A DNA stretch of 64,000 bases from Peribacillus saganii (GCF_003429095.1 NZ_QVTE01000016.1:62001-126000); one strand, 5' to 3'; positions 8,268-17,214 are shown, counted from the first letter of the stretch. Notes: generated from the sequence alone by a model not told the origin. A program made the numbers and translations.

Positions 8268-9782
8268 ATGCAGGTTTGGCAAAGTGATTTATATTACTTG
8301 ATAAAACCAGTCGAATTACACTCAGGGATATCTGATAATCAGGTATCCTTTTTTGTTATGAATGACAAATGCTATATCTTGGACGGTGTGAACTATCTTG
8401 AGTTTGACGGAACAACCATGAAAGCTGTGGAACCGTACATTCCGACAATTTCAATATCCAAGGAACCTGCTGGAGGTGGATCAGCACACGAGGACTTCAA
8501 CCTATTAGGAGCAGGATTTAAAGACAGCTTCAGTACACTAGGTACAGATACAGTATTCCATCTTTCACTAAAAGGATTAGATACCACAGTATGTAAAGCA
8601 GAAGTAAATGGAGTGTCCATGACTGAAAATAACGGCTTTACAGTAGATCGTGTGAATGGAACAGTAAATTTTACAACAGCCCCGGCTAAAGGAACAAACA
8701 ATGTGATAATCACTGCTTATAAAACTCAGGTAGGGTTCCCAGAACGCATTAAGAAATGCCGTTTCCAAACTATGTATGGCGGTTCAAATGATACGAGGGT
8801 GTTTATCAGTGGTAATCCTGATATGCCTGATTATGTATGGCGCAGCGGTTTATATGACCCAACATACTTTCCTGAAAATGGTTTCTATAAATTCCCTGAA
8901 GATGTAAAGGGGTTCTCTAAACAATACGATTACCTTGTTGTTCATCGGGTGAATGGTAAACATTTGATTTCATATGAAATTGGTGCAGACGGACTTGCAA
9001 CGTTTCCTTCTAAACCGATTAATGATCAGATTGGGACTCTTGCATCTAAGTCGATTCAAATCATTGAAAATAACCCTGTTTCCTTGTCAAAGAATGGTGT
9101 TTACATGCTTACTGCGTCAAACGTAAGGGATGAACGTAACGTAACTCATCTATCAGCACCCATAGATGCTAAATTGTTAAGGGAACCGAACCTTGATAAA
9201 GCCGTGTCTGTGGAATTTGACAAAAAATACTGGCTTGCGGTGGATAATAATGTCTACATGTATGATTACATGGTACAAGAATGGTTCTTGTATGATAATA
9301 TCCACGCTTCAAATTTCCTGGAGTATAAAGGAAATCTTTATTTCGGGGATCATCAGGGGTTATTATACCGATTCAAGCGTGATGATGAACCTCGTGCTTT
9401 TCATGATGATGGAAAAGCTATTAATGCATATTGGACATCAAAGCATTTCACATTCGGAGCCGATGAATTAAGGAAGTTCGTTGAAAAAGTGTTCTACAGT
9501 ATTAAGCCAGGAAGCAGAACGTCAGTTGATCTGTATTATGTGACCAATAAAAAAGAGAGTGAACTTGTTAAAAGTACTCGAATGGATTTATTCGATTTCA
9601 ATGATATAGATTTTAATAATTTTAGTTTCTTAACAAGTATCTTCCCTCAAGAAACTATGGCGAAAATTAAAGCAAAGAAAATTACACATTTCCAATTGAT
9701 ACTTAAAAATGATAAAGCGGATGAATCGCTTGGTATTTTATCAGTTGGTATTAAATACAAATATCAATCTTATGTGAAATAG
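8268..9782 (+). CDS. Tail hub/stopper protein, C-terminal piece (split gene)
   Basis: A 504-residue protein beginning at ATG 8268, six bases after the strong Shine-Dalgarno AAAGGAGGG; an in-frame GTG at 8262 overlaps that site and is less likely. It continues the protein begun at 5130: CYILDGVNYLEFDGTTMKAV, a beta-rich region with a fibronectin-like insert (about residues 60-150, VNGVSMTENNGFTVDRVNG), then WRSGLYDPTYFPENGFYKFP and a series of propeller-like strands (YLVVHRVNGKHLISYEI). This organisation matches tail-tube terminator or hub proteins of short-tailed phages. The fresh Shine-Dalgarno and start suggest that the cassette insertion left both halves translatable. Confidence 0.75.
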   Translation: MQVWQSDLYYLIKPVELHSGISDNQVSFFVMNDKCYILDGVNYLEFDGTTMKAVEPYIPTISISKEPAGGGSAHEDFNLLGAGFKDSFSTLGTDTVFHLSLKGLDTTVCKAEVNGVSMTENNGFTVDRVNGTVNFTTAPAKGTNNVIITAYKTQVGFPERIKKCRFQTMYGGSNDTRVFISGNPDMPDYVWRSGLYDPTYFPENGFYKFPEDVKGFSKQYDYLVVHRVNGKHLISYEIGADGLATFPSKPINDQIGTLASKSIQIIENNPVSLSKNGVYMLTASNVRDERNVTHLSAPIDAKLLREPNLDKAVSVEFDKKYWLAVDNNVYMYDYMVQEWFLYDNIHASNFLEYKGNLYFGDHQGLLYRFKRDDEPRAFHDDGKAINAYWTSKHFTFGADELRKFVEKVFYSIKPGSRTSVDLYYVTNKKESELVKSTRMDLFDFNDIDFNNFSFLTSIFPQETMAKIKAKKITHFQLILKNDKADESLGILSVGIKYKYQSYVK

Positions 9783-9794
9783 AGGTGAGGACAT

Positions 9795-10472
9795 ATGACA
9801 TTACAACCATTAAACGGATTTACAAAAAAAGTCGCTGATATGCCGGATAGACCGAATCGGCAATTAACTACTGCTGAAGTTAAAGCGCAATTTGATGCGG
9901 CTCCTGAAGAGTTGAGGGTGTTTGTTAATAACATAATATCGCAGTTAAATGCTGATTTTGCATTGAAGCAAGAAATCAATAACATTGTGCTCGGACAGAT
10001 TAATGACGGTAGTTTGCCTGATATAAAACTGTCAAATGATGCCGGTCAGATTAAGGATAGGTTAGCGAAGGATATAACAGATCTAGCGAACTTTAAAGCG
10101 GAAAAAGCACAACCTAACGGTATAGCAACTTTAGATGCAAACGGTATTTTAGCACAATTACCGTATGTGACCGGAACGTATACAGGAAATGGTGTGAATG
10201 GTCGTTTAATTGATTTAGGATTTCGCCCTAGCGCTGTATTGGTAGCGGCTATGGGAGGCAAACAGTTCGAGGCTGGAACAAACAACTATTTTTATGCACT
10301 TGGTGGGTTGGTTACGGCTGCGAATCCTACATTGACTGGCAGTACATTAACGATACTATCCATTCAACCAACAGGTTTCAATGTATATAGCGGAAGCGAT
10401 GCTTCATCAATCACAAACTACTCTCAAACAAATGCGAATAACGGTGTTTATACGTATATGGCGTGGAAATAA
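9795..10472 (+). CDS. Tail fibre / receptor-binding protein
   Basis: A 225-residue protein 12 bases after the hub gene, with Shine-Dalgarno GAGGTGAGGACAT. The N-terminal half is helical (AEVKAQFDAAPEELRVFVNN), ending in a phage-fibre phrase NGIATLDANGILAQLPY. The C-terminal half is a compact beta domain starting VTGTYTGNGVNGRLIDLGF and ending NGVYTYMAWK, a common receptor-binding tip of Bacillus phages and PBSX-like elements. It is likely an adsorption protein used alongside the beta-helix spike. Confidence 0.75.
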   Translation: MTLQPLNGFTKKVADMPDRPNRQLTTAEVKAQFDAAPEELRVFVNNIISQLNADFALKQEINNIVLGQINDGSLPDIKLSNDAGQIKDRLAKDITDLANFKAEKAQPNGIATLDANGILAQLPYVTGTYTGNGVNGRLIDLGFRPSAVLVAAMGGKQFEAGTNNYFYALGGLVTAANPTLTGSTLTILSIQPTGFNVYSGSDASSITNYSQTNANNGVYTYMAWK

Positions 10473-10486
10473 AAAGGAGTGATTCT

Positions 10487-10762
10487 ATGATAGTTTACAA
10501 AGACAACAAAGGATTTGAATCCAGGGAAGATAAACCCAGTGAAAATTGGACAGATGCGGATGTATTCGTTGTAGAGGACGGATCAGAATTAGCACAAAAA
10601 ATCATGGCAAATTACCCTTATTATAATTTTGTTACGGATCAAGATGGTGAATTAATCGACATTACACCAACAGAAAGACCACCTGAGCCACAGGAACCTC
10701 CATCAACGGAGGAACGGTTGCAAGCTGTAGAAGAAACGTTAACGGCTCTGTTAGGGCTGTAG
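10487..10762 (+). CDS. Small tail-associated protein
   Basis: A 91-residue acidic protein starting at ATG 10487 after AAAAAGGAGTGATT. It has a small beta/alpha N-terminal domain (MIVYKDNKGFESREDKPSEN), a Pro/Glu-rich linker (TERPPEPQEPPS) and a C-terminal helix. Proteins of this type sit between fibre genes and an XkdX gene in many Bacillus prophages. Its exact role is unknown; it may be a fibre chaperone or small tail subunit. Confidence 0.6.
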   Translation: MIVYKDNKGFESREDKPSENWTDADVFVVEDGSELAQKIMANYPYYNFVTDQDGELIDITPTERPPEPQEPPSTEERLQAVEETLTALLGL

Positions 10763-10772
10763 GAGGAATCAT

Positions 10773-10904
10773 ATGTACAATTTCATTCGCAATCAATGGA
10801 TCATGGGGAAATATACCCCGGAACAGGTACAAAATGCAGTAACAAAAGGATATATCACACAAGAGCAAGCGGATACCATTCTGGCTACACCACAAGTAGT
10901 ATAA
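10773..10904 (+). CDS. XkdX-family protein
   Basis: A 43-residue protein with Shine-Dalgarno AGGAGG, starting at ATG 10773. The pattern MYNFIRNQWIMGKYTPEQVQ followed by VTKGYITQEQADTIL is characteristic of the XkdX family found after fibre genes in PBSX-like and other Bacillus prophages. The function is unknown, probably tail assembly. It is the last gene before a terminator. Confidence 0.85.
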   Translation: MYNFIRNQWIMGKYTPEQVQNAVTKGYITQEQADTILATPQVV

Positions 10905-10927
10905 ACACCTTAAGAGGTGTATTTTTT
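10905..10927 (+). terminator. Terminator after xkdX-like gene
   Basis: ACACCT (10905-10910), loop TAAG, AGGTGT (10915-10920), then ATTTTTT. Short but canonical. It separates the adsorption genes from the internal-protein genes. Confidence 0.75.
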
Positions 10928-10965
10928 ATGGGGAGAAATCCCAATTCTTTTTAAGGGGTGAAACA

Positions 10966-12174
10966 ATGGCAATCACAAAATCAGTAGTAACACCTAAAAA
11001 ACCAACTGTACCAAATAAACCTACAATTACTACGTATAATCAATCAAATGTGCAGACAGCATCGTCTAAACCAAACGTAACCATAGATCAGAATCAACCT
11101 AATCCAAATGTGACAGTAGGAACGAAAGCAGATGGAACGAAAATATTTTATCAGACGGGTACCCCTTCGGGAGGTGGTGGAGGGGGAGGTTCATCCAAAC
11201 CAAAGACTTCTTCTTTTAATCAACAAGCATATACCCAGCAATATCAGAATCAGATTAACAGTATGTACGATAGACAGAGAGAGGCACAGTTAAATCAATT
11301 ACGTGCAACTCGTGATCGTGCTGTAGGGGAGATTAATCAACAGAAACAGCAGGTCGCTCCACAGTACCAAACTATGCGAAACCAAAGCGATGTAGTGAAT
11401 ACTCAACAAGTTCAAAGACTACGTGAAACAATGGCTGCAAATGGTTTACAAGCAAGTGGAGAAAATGTGACTGCTCAAACAGGATTGGCTAACCAAAGAC
11501 AATCAAATTTAAATTCTCTAAACCTACAAGAGCAGCAAACAATGAATGACCTTAATCGTAGAATAACTGATTTAAATAACCCAGCAGAAGAAAATGCATT
11601 AATCGCAAACCTTGAAGCAGAACGTGCTCGTGCATTGTTAGATATTGGTATGAGGGCAGATGAAATCGGTTATTCTCGCAGTCGTGATGCAGTTATGGAT
11701 GGTCGATATGCCGATGAGACTAATTACAATCGTGGAAGAGATTCTGTTGCAGACCAACGTTATGCTGATGAAACAACCTATAACAGAGGGCAGGATCAAA
11801 AACAATGGGATTATCAATCGAGTAGAGATAAGCTCAACGATTACTGGAGACAGCGTGAATACGATGCCAGTAGATATGACCTTCGTAAAGAATGGGATTA
11901 CCGAGATAAACGGGATAGAGTATCGGATGAACAGTGGCAGAAACAATATGACGCTGGACGATATGACAGAGCAAAAGATGTGGAATGGAGAAAAATCACT
12001 TATAACAATATGTCTGCATCCGAAAGAGCACAACTTGAATGGAATAAACGACAATACGGTGAAGACATGGCATGGAGAATGTTTGAACTTGAGTACAATG
12101 GCGAGTTAGCACAGTCGCAATCACAAGCTGAATTAGATTTCTACGGGAATAATCCATTAAATTTTCTTCCGTAG
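10966..12174 (+). CDS. Phage internal/ejection-type coiled-coil protein (zero-frame product)
   Basis: A 402-residue protein after Shine-Dalgarno AAGGGGTGAAAC. Residues 1-65 are Pro/Thr/Asn-rich and disordered, and a glycine tract follows (GGGGGGGSS). Residues 85-230 are Gln-rich coiled coil. Residues 235-380 contain repeated units around RYADETNYNRGRDSV and YADETTYNRGQD, with many Asp-Arg-Tyr and Trp. This looks like a virion-internal protein that travels with the DNA. The gene ends in the slippery string A AAT TTT; a -1 shift there would fuse it to the M23/transglycosylase frame for a 695-residue product (see 12153). No family is named with confidence. Confidence 0.7.
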   Translation: MAITKSVVTPKKPTVPNKPTITTYNQSNVQTASSKPNVTIDQNQPNPNVTVGTKADGTKIFYQTGTPSGGGGGGGSSKPKTSSFNQQAYTQQYQNQINSMYDRQREAQLNQLRATRDRAVGEINQQKQQVAPQYQTMRNQSDVVNTQQVQRLRETMAANGLQASGENVTAQTGLANQRQSNLNSLNLQEQQTMNDLNRRITDLNNPAEENALIANLEAERARALLDIGMRADEIGYSRSRDAVMDGRYADETNYNRGRDSVADQRYADETTYNRGQDQKQWDYQSSRDKLNDYWRQREYDASRYDLRKEWDYRDKRDRVSDEQWQKQYDAGRYDRAKDVEWRKITYNNMSASERAQLEWNKRQYGEDMAWRMFELEYNGELAQSQSQAELDFYGNNPLNFLP

Positions 12175-13052
12175 GTGAAGGAGGGGGATCAGTAGCTGAT
12201 TATTATTTAAATAACTTTAGAGTTTCCACACCTTTTTCTCCTGGAAAGGGGATTAATGATGGGTGGCACGCTTCAGGACATAACGGGGTAGACTTTGCAG
12301 GTAAAACTGCAGGAGCAGCAGACGGAATGAAAATTCCTGCCGTTATGGGTGGAAAAGTTATTAATGTATTTAAAAACAATAAAACTGCAGGAAATGCCAT
12401 TGTCGTTCAAGGGGCAGATGGACGTGTATATCAGTATAATCATATGAAAAATGCTCCTTCTTATAAAGTGGGAGATACCATAAAACAAGGACAAGTGCTT
12501 GGATTAATCGGCAGCACTGGAAGGTCATCGGGACCACATCTTGACTTGAAGATTTCTCAAGGTGGTAAGTATGTTGATCCATTGAAAGTAATAAAGTCTA
12601 TTCAGGATGCCAGTCTTAAAAAGAATAGCGGTGGTGTTCCTGTTGGTAACCTTAAAGATATTAACAGTGAACCCGTTTCATCTAAAGGAAAAGCAAGTTT
12701 TCCAAGCTCTTGGAAACTAAATCAAGCGACAAAAGCACCTGGATATCAAACTTATAAATCACATCTAAATGAAGCGTTGAAATCAGGGAAAATACCTGCT
12801 GACTGGGTTGTTGATTTGACTGAATTGGTGGGACGTGAATCAACGTGGAATCCTTCTGCTAAGAATCCTAACAGTACAGCCCATGGATATGGGCAATTCC
12901 TTAAATCAACTCGTGCTGATTATGAGAAGAAAACAGGGCTAAATTACAATAACCCTGTTCATCAAATTATTATGATGGCTCAATATGTGAAAGATCGATA
13001 CGGCACTCCTGAAAAAGCATTAGCATTTTGGGATAAAAACAACTACTACTAG
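12153..13052 (+). CDS. Virion muralytic domain: M23-like peptidase plus SLT transglycosylase, read in the -1 frame
   Basis: This frame is open from 12153 but has no ATG, GTG or TTG before 12327, which lies inside the M23 fold. Translation most plausibly enters by a -1 shift from the previous gene, adding SSVGEGGGSVADYY, a natural linker. An M23 (LytM) domain follows: HASGHNGVDFAG holds the metal-binding His and Asp, and VLGLIGSTGRSSGPHLDLKI the last motif. That motif has HLD where active enzymes have HLH, so metalloendopeptidase activity is doubtful. The C-terminal about 100 residues form a lytic transglycosylase domain with the catalytic Glu in VGRESTWNPSAKN, then AHGYGQFL. It would open peptidoglycan during DNA entry. 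Confidence 0.75.
   Translation, partial: SIKFSSVGEGGGSVADYYLNNFRVSTPFSPGKGINDGWHASGHNGVDFAGKTAGAADGMKIPAVMGGKVINVFKNNKTAGNAIVVQGADGRVYQYNHMKNAPSYKVGDTIKQGQVLGLIGSTGRSSGPHLDLKISQGGKYVDPLKVIKSIQDASLKKNSGGVPVGNLKDINSEPVSSKGKASFPSSWKLNQATKAPGYQTYKSHLNEALKSGKIPADWVVDLTELVGRESTWNPSAKNPNSTAHGYGQFLKSTRADYEKKTGLNYNNPVHQIIMMAQYVKDRYGTPEKALAFWDKNNYY
12159..12165 (+). promoter_or_regulatory. Candidate -1 ribosomal frameshift heptamer A AAT TTT
   Basis: In the reading frame of the 402-residue gene the codons are TTA AAT TTT, which gives the canonical X XXY YYZ heptamer A AAT TTT three codons before the stop. After a -1 slip both tRNAs can re-pair (AAA, TTT), and reading continues through a Gly-rich linker into the M23/SLT frame. 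A missing T in a run of five would look the same, so a sequence error or mutation is the alternative. Confidence 0.55.
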
Positions 13053-13063
13053 GGTGGTGAAGT

Positions 13064-13837
13064 ATGGCTATTAATCGAAATAAATATAAAGAAATATTTG
13101 AAAAGCGATTCGGTAAAGGTTCTTACGATGCAGGATTGAAACAAGCCAGTGATATTGGAACTTCTAAGGTGAAAGCAGAAATAGCTAAAGACCAATACAT
13201 GCAAGCATTGAAGGAAGCTCAAGCCGCAGCGAAGAAGGCTCAAAAGGAAGCGGAAAAGAGAGCAGAAGAAGAAGCAATGTATGGTGGTCAGAGCAAGAAG
13301 TCTTGGGAAGCTAAAAATAAAGCCCAAGGTGAAATCACTAAACAACAGGAAAAAGCACAGGCTCAGGGAAGGGGAGGTCATCTCCCTACCCGTGAGAACC
13401 AAATGAAGGAACGTAAAGCCATTGAAGAAGGTAGAAAAAAGACTTTAGATCCAAGTGAAATGACTCCATATGCTCGTGGTGAATACGATAAACCGAAGGA
13501 AAGTAAAAAATCGGGTCTTGGAGTACTTAAGGATTTTTTAACAAGTAAAGATGTTGATAAAGATGGTGATCGTGACGGTCTACTTGGCTTAATGGATAGA
13601 TTTGTCGCTCCTGTTTCTAAAGGTGCTACTGAAATGTTTATCCCAGGAAATTCTGAACGAATGGCTAAAAATAGTCCTAAGAATGCTGTAGTAAAAGCAA
13701 CGCAAAAGGATAGAGGCTTAGAAACGAAAGTCTTAAACACTATTGGGGCAATTGGTGCAACTGCGGTTCCTTATGCCAAGGGCTATAAAGCGGCAGAAAC
13801 TGCAGTTAATAAAAAATCCCAAAACTTGCAAACATAG
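13064..13837 (+). CDS. Large phage internal protein, N-terminal part (zero frame)
   Basis: A 257-residue protein with Shine-Dalgarno GGGTGGTGAAGT. Residues 35-80 are a Lys/Ala/Glu coiled coil (QAAAKKAQKEAEKRAEEEA), then a low-complexity region. There is a possible calcium-binding loop (DVDKDGDRDGL) at about 163-173 and a helix-rich end. The sequence AETAVNKK ends in a run of six A (13811-13816), and a -1 shift gives KIPKLANIANPYAKKAVTGA, which leads straight into the 1,093-residue frame downstream. The two reading frames therefore describe one protein of about 1,363 residues. As it stands, the zero frame stops eight codons after the A run. Confidence 0.65.
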   Translation: MAINRNKYKEIFEKRFGKGSYDAGLKQASDIGTSKVKAEIAKDQYMQALKEAQAAAKKAQKEAEKRAEEEAMYGGQSKKSWEAKNKAQGEITKQQEKAQAQGRGGHLPTRENQMKERKAIEEGRKKTLDPSEMTPYARGEYDKPKESKKSGLGVLKDFLTSKDVDKDGDRDGLLGLMDRFVAPVSKGATEMFIPGNSERMAKNSPKNAVVKATQKDRGLETKVLNTIGAIGATAVPYAKGYKAAETAVNKKSQNLQT

Positions 13838-16800
13838 CGAACCCTTATGCTAAAAAAGCAGTAACAGGAGCAATGGCAGGTGGATTAGCAGAAGCAGGTA
13901 TTTCTGCTACAAATGAATTAGCAAACTCAGAAGCTTATAAACTAGAAGATCATGCAATTCGTACAGGGTTAGGGGTAGCTGGAGGGGCTATTCTTGACCC
14001 TGCTTTATTTGGTATTGGTAAACTACTTAAAGGCAGAAAAGGCACTAGTACCGAATCAATGGTTAATGAGGATGAATTATTGAGACTTCCAGTCCCTAAA
14101 TTAGGATTACCGGAGCCGCAAACAAGATTACCTGAACCATCTAGGGTTGAACCAACATTTGACACTTTTACTAAAGCATTTAGCAGACCTGAAAGTTTGT
14201 CTAACCCTATTCCACAGATGCCAGAAGTTTTATCTCGTGAATTATCAATGAATCGATTAAATAAAGCTGGGTTAGGTTTTGGATATAATACCAAGAATAC
14301 TCCAAAACCTAGACCAAACTTATCCATGATTGAAAGACCGATTGATCCAATGAATCGAGGACAACAATACTGGCAGAACAGATATGAGGATTTTGTTAAA
14401 ACCGTTCAATCAAATTATGATACTAACCGTCTTACTGAAGAAACATTAGATGATTTATGGTCACAGTTTGCTAAATATGATGAGCCTTTAAATCTATATC
14501 AGGTTGTAGACCTAGCATATCCAAAAGGGTTTGAAGCTCCTCCAGTTCCCAAACAACCTCAACCTGAAGCACCTTTAAAAGCAGCTTTGCGTGGTGATGA
14601 GCGTATTAATGAATTACTCAAAGGGTTTTACCCTCCAACTCGCCCAGAACCAAAAATCAGTCGGCAAGCAACGTTAGACGAAATGTTTCAAAGAATGAGG
14701 GATTTAGCTCCACCAAAAAAGGAAACGCCTACCCTTGAACCACTACAATTTAACAGGTTAATCAAGACAAACCAAGCTGTGAAAGAATCTGCAGCGGGGG
14801 CGGAACCATCGCTAAATCGATTAAGACCTGGAAGAGATTATGAACCAATTGAAGCAATGCCCCGAGAGGCAGAATTTGATAACGGGGGTAAGTTAATCAG
14901 ATTGAAAGATGGAGATCTTCCCCGTGAAGGAAATGAACCTAGTCCATCTTTGGCTGAACTTCAAAATGTAAAGGATATTAGTCAATTACAAGTTGGCACA
15001 ATGGATCCCTACAGAATTGCAGAAAGATTACCCCAAGAACAATCTACGAGAATTATTTCTAATTTAGATAAAGCGAAGAAAGCCAATATTGATTATCAAG
15101 AAAGAATAACCAATGATCTTTATGAAAAAGTGGTCAAAGGGTTGGGTATCAAAAAAGGCTCTAAAGAATCTGCTTTAGTACAGGACTTTGGTGAAAAAAC
15201 ATTAGTTAAGAAGTATTTGAGAAAACGTGGTATTGATCCTAAAAAGCTTTCAGAAGAAGAAATTAATAAAATCAACCTACAACAATTGAAAAAGACACAC
15301 CCCGATTCTTGGAGCAAGATTATTGAAGCGGATAAATACTTTAGAACAATCTACAATCAAATCATTGATGAAGTAAATAATGTGCGTTCAACAATATACC
15401 CTAACAATCCTGAAAAGTTAGTCCCTAAAAGATCTGATTATTACCACCACTTCAATGAGCTAACAGGATTTGAAGGAGTAAGGAATTTATTTGATACACC
15501 TGCTAATATTGATCCACACTTAGAAGGGGTATCGCCTTACACAAAACCTAACACGAAATTCCAAGGGTTTATGCAAAAACGAGGATTAGGTAAATACAAA
15601 AGTGATGCAGTAGGTGGATTTATTAAATATCTTCAAGCAGCTTCACATTCTATTAATATCGATCCTGTTATTCCGGTATTGAAGAAAACAGCAAATGAAA
15701 TAGCAGATGCTACTGAAGAAACCCGAAATGCCAATAAGATCATTGAAGCATTACAAGATCACGCAAATGATTTAGCAGGAAAGACAAATCCTTATGACCG
15801 TTTGATACAAAAGATGATTGGACGTAAAGGTGTTCGTATTACGTCTGCTTTAAACAGTAGAGTAAAAAGTAATATGATTGTTGGAAATCTTGCTTCAGCA
15901 TTGGGACAGGTGGGAAGCGTACCATTAGGTATAGGTAAGGCAAAGCAGTATTCTATTCCTGGACTAAGAGATACTTTAATACAAGCAGCTACTCAAATTA
16001 CTGGGAAAGCTAATAAATCAAACCCTACATATCAGTCACAGTTTCTTAAAGAACGTTTTTCAGATAAACTGTATCGGAGATTTGACCAACGATTAATTGA
16101 ACAACCGAAGAAATTAGCCATCTGGCTACTAGAGACGGCTGATAAATCAGGTACTACATTTATTTGGAATTCAATGTACCATAAAGGTCTAAAAGAAGGG
16201 GCTACAGACGCTGTAAAATTTGCTGATGCTGAAACTCGAAAGATTGTAGCTGGTAGAGGCGTAGGCGAGGTTCCATTACTTCAGAAATCTAAAACCATGC
16301 AAATATTAGCACCTTTTACTCTTGAAGTAGGGAACCAATGGCGAGTATTAAAGGACATGGTTGGGGAAAAAGATGCAGTCGGACTAATGACTTTCCTTGT
16401 AGCTTCTTATGGTCTCAATGAAGTAATGCAACAAATCAGAGGAAGTGCAGTTTCCTTTGATCCTGTGGGGGCTATTCAAGAAGGATTCACTAAAACAGAA
16501 GGAGATGGAACTGATAAAACAATTGGTGCGTTAGCTTCTTTAAATGGCGAAGTTGTCGGTAATATACCTGGTGGAAACTTGCTCACTCAATTTGCAAATA
16601 CAGAAAAGAAAGTTCCGTTTACAGATTTAAAGTATAAAGAATTATTTGGAGAACGGAATCCTAACCGATTCGGAACAGGGTTAACAGTCTCAAAGGCTCT
16701 AAATGATCCGTTGTATGCTTTACTTCCATTTGGAGCTGCACAGGTTAGGAAATCAACTAAAGGTTTAGATGCAATGGTTAACGGTGGTGTTTACAAAGAA

Positions 16801-17154
16801 GATAGTAAGTTTATACCTTTCAGTGGAGATAAGTCGGAATTAATGTATCCAATTGAGGAAGGTTCCTTAGAAAATATCAAGCTTCCATTATTCGGTACAA
16901 GTGCAGTCTCAGGAGCTAGAGAGTATTATAATAACAAACGTAAACCATTATCAGAGAAGCAGACAGCAACTTATGAAAAGCAAAAAGAACTTGGAAATGG
17001 TAAACAGTATTATGATGCACTGATGGTATCAAGGAGATCCAAGACGCTTAAGAATAAAGTTACGGATATCCAAAAAGACAAGAAATTGTCAGAACAAGAG
17101 AAACTTGAAAAAATTCAAAGGGTTATGACTGAATTACAGAGTTTAAAAAACTAA
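13813..17154 (+). CDS. Very large phage internal/ejection protein, main part
   Basis: This frame is open from 13813. The first standard start is ATG 13873, without a convincing Shine-Dalgarno, and the Ala/Gly-rich segment before it continues smoothly from the previous gene through a -1 shift. The product has a hydrophobic, membrane-like N-terminal stretch (GLGVAGGAILDPALFGIGKL), a long Pro-rich region (about 70-340), then a large helical domain (about 380-1090) containing further Ala/Gly segments such as LASALGQVGSVPLGIGKA. Size, position before the lysis genes and lack of tail-tape features suggest an ejection or internal virion protein of a short-tailed phage. No enzyme motif was recognised. 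Confidence 0.65.
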   Translation, partial: KIPKLANIANPYAKKAVTGAMAGGLAEAGISATNELANSEAYKLEDHAIRTGLGVAGGAILDPALFGIGKLLKGRKGTSTESMVNEDELLRLPVPKLGLPEPQTRLPEPSRVEPTFDTFTKAFSRPESLSNPIPQMPEVLSRELSMNRLNKAGLGFGYNTKNTPKPRPNLSMIERPIDPMNRGQQYWQNRYEDFVKTVQSNYDTNRLTEETLDDLWSQFAKYDEPLNLYQVVDLAYPKGFEAPPVPKQPQPEAPLKAALRGDERINELLKGFYPPTRPEPKISRQATLDEMFQRMRDLAPPKKETPTLEPLQFNRLIKTNQAVKESAAGAEPSLNRLRPGRDYEPIEAMPREAEFDNGGKLIRLKDGDLPREGNEPSPSLAELQNVKDISQLQVGTMDPYRIAERLPQEQSTRIISNLDKAKKANIDYQERITNDLYEKVVKGLGIKKGSKESALVQDFGEKTLVKKYLRKRGIDPKKLSEEEINKINLQQLKKTHPDSWSKIIEADKYFRTIYNQIIDEVNNVRSTIYPNNPEKLVPKRSDYYHHFNELTGFEGVRNLFDTPANIDPHLEGVSPYTKPNTKFQGFMQKRGLGKYKSDAVGGFIKYLQAASHSINIDPVIPVLKKTANEIADATEETRNANKIIEALQDHANDLAGKTNPYDRLIQKMIGRKGVRITSALNSRVKSNMIVGNLASALGQVGSVPLGIGKAKQYSIPGLRDTLIQAATQITGKANKSNPTYQSQFLKERFSDKLYRRFDQRLIEQPKKLAIWLLETADKSGTTFIWNSMYHKGLKEGATDAVKFADAETRKIVAGRGVGEVPLLQKSKTMQILAPFTLEVGNQWRVLKDMVGEKDAVGLMTFLVASYGLNEVMQQIRGSAVSFDPVGAIQEGFTKTEGDGTDKTIGALASLNGEVVGNIPGGNLLTQFANTEKKVPFTDLKYKELFGERNPNRFGTGLTVSKALNDPLYALLPFGAAQVRKSTKGLDAMVNGGVYKEDSKFIPFSGDKSELMYPIEEGSLENIKLPLFGTSAVSGAREYYNNKRKPLSEKQTATYEKQKELGNGKQYYDALMVSRRSKTLKNKVTDIQKDKKLSEQEKLEKIQRVMTELQSLKN

Positions 17155-17214
17155 TGTTATTTTTTCCTGAAAAGGATTATAATGGATATTACTAAGTGGT
17201 TAGGGGGTGATAAG

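Noticed and set aside
11638-12054. Long - strand frame within the internal-protein gene
   Set aside because: Ile/Ser/Phe-rich antisense of the repetitive Asp/Arg/Tyr coding sequence; no start signals.
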